Positions 61,024-64,000 of a stretch of DNA of 64,000 nucleotides are shown in pieces; the stretch's first letter is position 1, and every line of letters begins with the position of its first letter. Position numbers and translations under genes: made by a program. Source of the stretch: Halocatena marina (GTDB taxonomy: Archaea; Halobacteriota; Halobacteria; Halobacteriales; Haloarculaceae); assembly GCF_025913575.1 (NCBI RefSeq), contig NZ_CP109785.1, forward strand, positions 2,232,001-2,296,000. Reading direction: 5' to 3'. A model generated the notes under the pieces. It worked only from the letters and a program-made list of their open reading frames with translations, made no database searches and was not told the DNA's origin.

Positions 61024-61416
61024 TCAACGCCACCCCGTTCGTCCGGACATCTTCCACTCGTCACCGCGCTCGACTGTGCGCGGAAGCTCGTTCCGAGAGT
61101 GACAGCCATACCGTCCAGCGAGCGTCCAGCTGTCCGCAGTATCATCCGTCGCTAGGTCTGTGCCTGCAATCGAGCGATCACGAAGATACGCGCCGAGACA
61201 CGCTACGAGCGCCGCTGCCTCGCCGTCAGTCGCGGTAGCTGGGACGACAATCCGCGCTTGCACGTCTTCGTCCGTTTCGCCGCTAGCATCAGAGTGGAGG
61301 TAGGAGCCGAAAGCGGAACGAGAGACAGAAACCGAATCGGTTCCATCTCCGTTGTCAAGCAGTTCTACCATTGGTTCTCCTGTTTTCGTAAGCATTTCAG
61401 TTGTGTTTGTTGCCAT
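61024..61416 (-). CDS. acyl-CoA carboxylase small (epsilon/PccX-like) subunit
   Basis: A 130-residue acidic protein lying directly between carboxyltransferase and thiolase genes and overlapping the former by one base. The C-terminal part has the pattern of epsilon/PccX subunits: '[15 protein letters not shown]' helix, then '[18 protein letters not shown]' and a final W-x-x-SGRTGWR. Such subunits stabilise acyl-CoA carboxylase complexes. The first 60 residues are beta-rich and of unclear role. The assignment depends on pattern and position. Confidence 0.7.
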   Translation of the reverse strand: MATNTTEMLTKTGEPMVELLDNGDGTDSVSVSRSAFGSYLHSDASGETDEDVQARIVVPATATDGEAAALVACLGAYLRDRSIAGTDLATDDTADSWTLAGRYGCHSRNELPRTVERGDEWKMSGRTGWR

Positions 61417-63005
61417 CAGAGTGGAATATTTCCGTGGTCTTTTGGTGGATTATCCACGCGCTTGCATTCGAGCAGATCAAGGTCATCGATGAGTCGCGCG
61501 CGAGTTTTCTTCGGTTCGATAACGTCGTCGATGTATCCGCGTTCGGCGGGTTTATAAGGATTTGCGAATTCCTCGCGGTAATCGTCCATTAGTTCTTCCC
61601 GTTTTGCGTCGGTATCATCAGCCGCCGTGAGTTCACGCCGATAGAGAATATTGACCGCTCCACGCGGTCCGAGTACAGCCATTTCGGCCATCGGCCACGC
61701 GTAGTTTCTGTCTGCTCCGAGGTATTTCGATCCCATCACGATATACGCCCCGCCATAGGCTTTCCGCGTGATGACTGTTAGCAGGGGTACGCTCGCTTCG
61801 GCGTAGGCATAGATGAGCTTCGCGCCGTGGCGAATGATACCGTTATGTTCCTGATCAGTACCGGGAAGGAAGCCGGGAGTGTCCACGATCGTAATGACCG
61901 GGATATTGTACGCATCGCAGAACCGAACGAACCGCGCGGTCTTCTCGCTGGCGTCGATATCGATGGTACCAGCCATCGCGCGCGGCTGGTTCGCAACGAG
62001 ACCAACGGAGCGACCATCCATTCGGGCGAAGCCAACGACCATACTCCGAGCGTAGTCCCCGTGGATCTCAAAGAACGACTGATCGTCGACGATTTCTGCG
62101 ATGACATCGACCGTGTCGTAGGGTTTTTTCGCATCGTTGGGAACGATCTCGTTGAGACGGTCACACGAACGGGTAGGATCATCCCACGGCTCGAGGACCG
62201 GTGGATCCTCCATATTGTTCTGGGGAAGATAGGAGAGGAGCTGACGGATGGAATCAAGTGCCTCGGTCTCACTCTCACACGCCATATGAGCCACTCCACT
62301 CGTGTCCGCGTGCGTGTCCGCCCCACCGAGTTCCGCCATCGAGATCTGCTCACCGGTTACCGTCTCGATCACGTCAGGACCGGTGATCATCATATGGCTC
62401 GTATCACGTACCATGAACGTAAAGTCAGTGAGAGCAGGCGAGTAGGTTGCCCCGCCCGCACACGGCCCCATAATGGCAGATATTTGCGGAACAACGCCGC
62501 TTGCATCGGTGTTGCGCTTGAAGATGCGAGCGAATCCAACCAACGAATCGACGCCCTCCTGAATGCGCGCTCCACCCGAGTCGTTGAGACCGATAATCGG
62601 AACACCAGCATCGACCGCTTGGTCCATCACCTTACAAACCTTGTCCGCGACGACTTCTCCAACCGAGCCACCAAGCACAGTAAAATCGTGGGCAAAGACG
62701 AACGTCTTACGACCGTTGACATCTCCGTAGCCGGTTACGACCGCATCACCTGAATAGGTCTTCTCATCCATCCCAAAGTTCGTACACCGGTGTTCGGTGA
62801 ATGGGTCGATCTCACGGAACGTATCATCGTCGAGGAAATACTCGATTCGTTCGTGAGCGGTCATTTTCCCTTTCGAGTGTTGGGATTCGATCCGTTCTTT
62901 TCCCCCGCCCATGCGCGATATTTTACGACGGTTGCGGAGCTCTTCGATTGGCGTCAGTTCGTCTTTACTCTCCTCTAACAGTTGGCGCGACAGTTCCTTA
63001 CTCAT
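61416..63005 (-). CDS. acyl-CoA carboxylase carboxyltransferase subunit (PccB-like)
   Basis: A 529-residue biotin-dependent carboxyltransferase that passes CO2 from biotin to acetyl- or propionyl-CoA. Family motifs are '[24 protein letters not shown]' (in family form), the oxyanion segments '[16 protein letters not shown]' and '[16 protein letters not shown]', and '[12 protein letters not shown]' with '[15 protein letters not shown]'. It is full length. The biotin carboxylase/carrier subunit is not in this window and must lie elsewhere. It is the second gene of the operon. Confidence 0.93.
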   Translation of the reverse strand: MSKELSRQLLEESKDELTPIEELRNRRKISRMGGGKERIESQHSKGKMTAHERIEYFLDDDTFREIDPFTEHRCTNFGMDEKTYSGDAVVTGYGDVNGRKTFVFAHDFTVLGGSVGEVVADKVCKVMDQAVDAGVPIIGLNDSGGARIQEGVDSLVGFARIFKRNTDASGVVPQISAIMGPCAGGATYSPALTDFTFMVRDTSHMMITGPDVIETVTGEQISMAELGGADTHADTSGVAHMACESETEALDSIRQLLSYLPQNNMEDPPVLEPWDDPTRSCDRLNEIVPNDAKKPYDTVDVIAEIVDDQSFFEIHGDYARSMVVGFARMDGRSVGLVANQPRAMAGTIDIDASEKTARFVRFCDAYNIPVITIVDTPGFLPGTDQEHNGIIRHGAKLIYAYAEASVPLLTVITRKAYGGAYIVMGSKYLGADRNYAWPMAEMAVLGPRGAVNILYRRELTAADDTDAKREELMDDYREEFANPYKPAERGYIDDVIEPKKTRARLIDDLDLLECKRVDNPPKDHGNIPL

Positions 63006-63007
63006 CG

Positions 63008-63751
63008 TTACCGCTCCATACCACCGGTTACTGAGAGAATCTGGCCGGTAATGTAGCTGGATCTGGGACCAGCAAGGAAACGGGCAACGCCCGTTATATC
63101 TTCGATGTCAGCGAATCGATCGAGCGGGATTCGCTCTAAGATACTCTCCTGAACGTGCTCGGGGACTGTCTCGAGCATATCGGTCTGAACAAATCCCGGA
63201 GCGATGCAGTTGGCAGTTGAACCGGACCGAGCCATTTCCAGCGCAAGGGTCCGCGTAAAGCCGAACATCCCACTTTTCGAGGCGGCGTAGTTTGCCTGCC
63301 CAAAGTTCCCCTTTCGACCAATCATTGAGGAGATGTTGATCAATCGGCCGTTGTTGGATTCGGTCAGATCGTCGAAGAACGCCTGCGTGCAGTTGAAAAC
63401 ACCTCCAAGATTAACCTCCATTACCGTATCCCAATCCTCACGGCTCATGTTGGTGAACTTCCCGTCCATCGTACATCCAGCGTTGTTCACTAAAATATCG
63501 GTTCGTCCGAACGCTGTTCGGGTCGTCTCACTCATCGCTCGTGTTTCCTCCGTATCGGAAACATCCGCTTGCACAGCAACCGCTTTGCTCCCAGATTCCT
63601 CAATGGCATCGACGACATTGTGTGCTTCTGCTTCCGATGAACGATAATTAACAACCACATTGGCACCGGCAGCCCCCAACTCTTCTGCGATCCCACGCCC
63701 GATACCACGAGAGGCACCAGTAACTACACACGTTTTATCTTCTAATAACAT
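63008..63751 (-). CDS. SDR-family 3-oxoacyl reductase (FabG/PhaB-like)
   Basis: A 247-residue NAD(P)H-dependent reductase with all SDR motifs: TGASRGIG at residues 10-17, NNAG near 87, the Ser of 'INISSMIGRKG', YAASK near 150-154 and the 'APGFVQTDM' loop. Positively charged 'NYRSSE' after the second strand fits NADP(H). It probably reduces beta-ketoacyl-CoA. ATG 63751 begins the conserved part; ATG 63766 would add five residues. It is the first gene of the minus-strand operon, two bases ahead of the carboxyltransferase. Confidence 0.93.
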   Translation of the reverse strand: MLLEDKTCVVTGASRGIGRGIAEELGAAGANVVVNYRSSEAEAHNVVDAIEESGSKAVAVQADVSDTEETRAMSETTRTAFGRTDILVNNAGCTMDGKFTNMSREDWDTVMEVNLGGVFNCTQAFFDDLTESNNGRLINISSMIGRKGNFGQANYAASKSGMFGFTRTLALEMARSGSTANCIAPGFVQTDMLETVPEHVQESILERIPLDRFADIEDITGVARFLAGPRSSYITGQILSVTGGMER

Positions 63752-63766
63752 AGTATCTGATTCCAT

Positions 63767-64000
63767 TTTAATTAGCCGTTGGTATTTTCTCCATTAAGAA
63801 CAGTCATCAATCTCACGTAATGCGATTTTGCTCTTTTTGAGCGTACATTCACGTTAATAAACTCTAACATGGTTTTCACACATTCATTCGCACGGGATCG
63901 GCCATAATAAGTATATGTTCTGTTACCCTCTGCTCAACGTGGTGCAATAATGAATAGTCACCTCGAAAACAATAAATTCAGTTTGCGATTGATATCTGCG
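63767..64000. other. upstream region of the carboxylase-thiolase operon
   Basis: 234 bases of AT-rich sequence with no supported gene up to the window end. It should hold the operon promoter on the minus strand. AT-rich runs near 63760-63800 are TATA candidates, but none is clear enough to name. Confidence 0.4.

Overview
The window is chromosomal DNA from a halophilic archaeon (class Halobacteria). The signs are very acidic predicted proteins, TATA-box promoters placed just ahead of (nearly) leaderless starts, twin-arginine signal peptides on most exported proteins, an archaeal oligosaccharyltransferase (AglB), QueC, dodecin, a HEWD protein and several small proteins of types seen only in haloarchaea. 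I cannot name the genus. Base composition is moderate, with distinctly AT-rich gaps between genes. About 68 protein genes and one tRNA-Val are supported. I saw no rRNA, CRISPR array, insertion sequence or phage module.

Layout. 1-4235: acyl-CoA/lipid genes: a truncated SDR reductase, three SCP2-like proteins and an acyl-CoA dehydrogenase. 4386-9165: housekeeping genes (Nudix, Bat-type HTH, membrane methyltransferase, superoxide dismutase, P-loop ATPase, metallo-beta-lactamase fold). 9296-12761: minus-strand cell-surface genes (Tat-exported beta-helix protein, DUF457-like and DUF1616 membrane proteins). 13083-20571: a tightly packed nucleotide-sugar operon whose four enzyme types match the WbpA/B/E/D route to a diacetamido-uronic acid, plus a second sugar dehydrogenase, a DUF354 protein and a glycosyltransferase; a membrane-tethered HTH regulator follows. 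22340-30285: an asparagine-synthase-like protein, a CapA protein, a Wzx-like flippase carrying a mucin-like tail, a Tat lipoprotein hydrolase and a Thr-rich membrane protein. Together 9-30 kb reads as a surface polysaccharide or glycan locus with AT-rich spacers.

30471-53184 is mostly core genome: QueC, a halolysin-type protease, NYN and TatD-like proteins, a Na+/H+ antiporter, tRNA-Val(CAC), a membrane-anchored HEAT/double-AAA ATPase, a cobalamin adenosyltransferase, dodecin, YjbQ, an IscA-type protein, a TrmJ-like methyltransferase, CutA, an exonuclease and a DtxR-family regulator. 53364-59347 is an N-glycosylation locus: AglB is followed after one base by a DUF368 protein (the family of bacterial polyprenyl-phosphate translocases) and is divergent from an AglG/AglI-like glycosyltransferase and near a TrmB-type regulator.

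59503-63751 is one minus-strand operon (SDR, carboxyltransferase beta, small epsilon/PccX-like subunit, thiolase, DUF35 OB-fold protein without its zinc ribbon), probably acyl-CoA carboxylation and beta-keto chemistry.

The most novel leads are the AglB-DUF368 pair, an iron-box-like operator exactly over the promoter of an orphan 94-residue gene, the membrane-bound HEAT-AAA-AAA protein, the flippase fused to a mucin-like tail whose C-terminus resembles that of a nearby protein, and two adjacent strong hairpins at 29480-29579.
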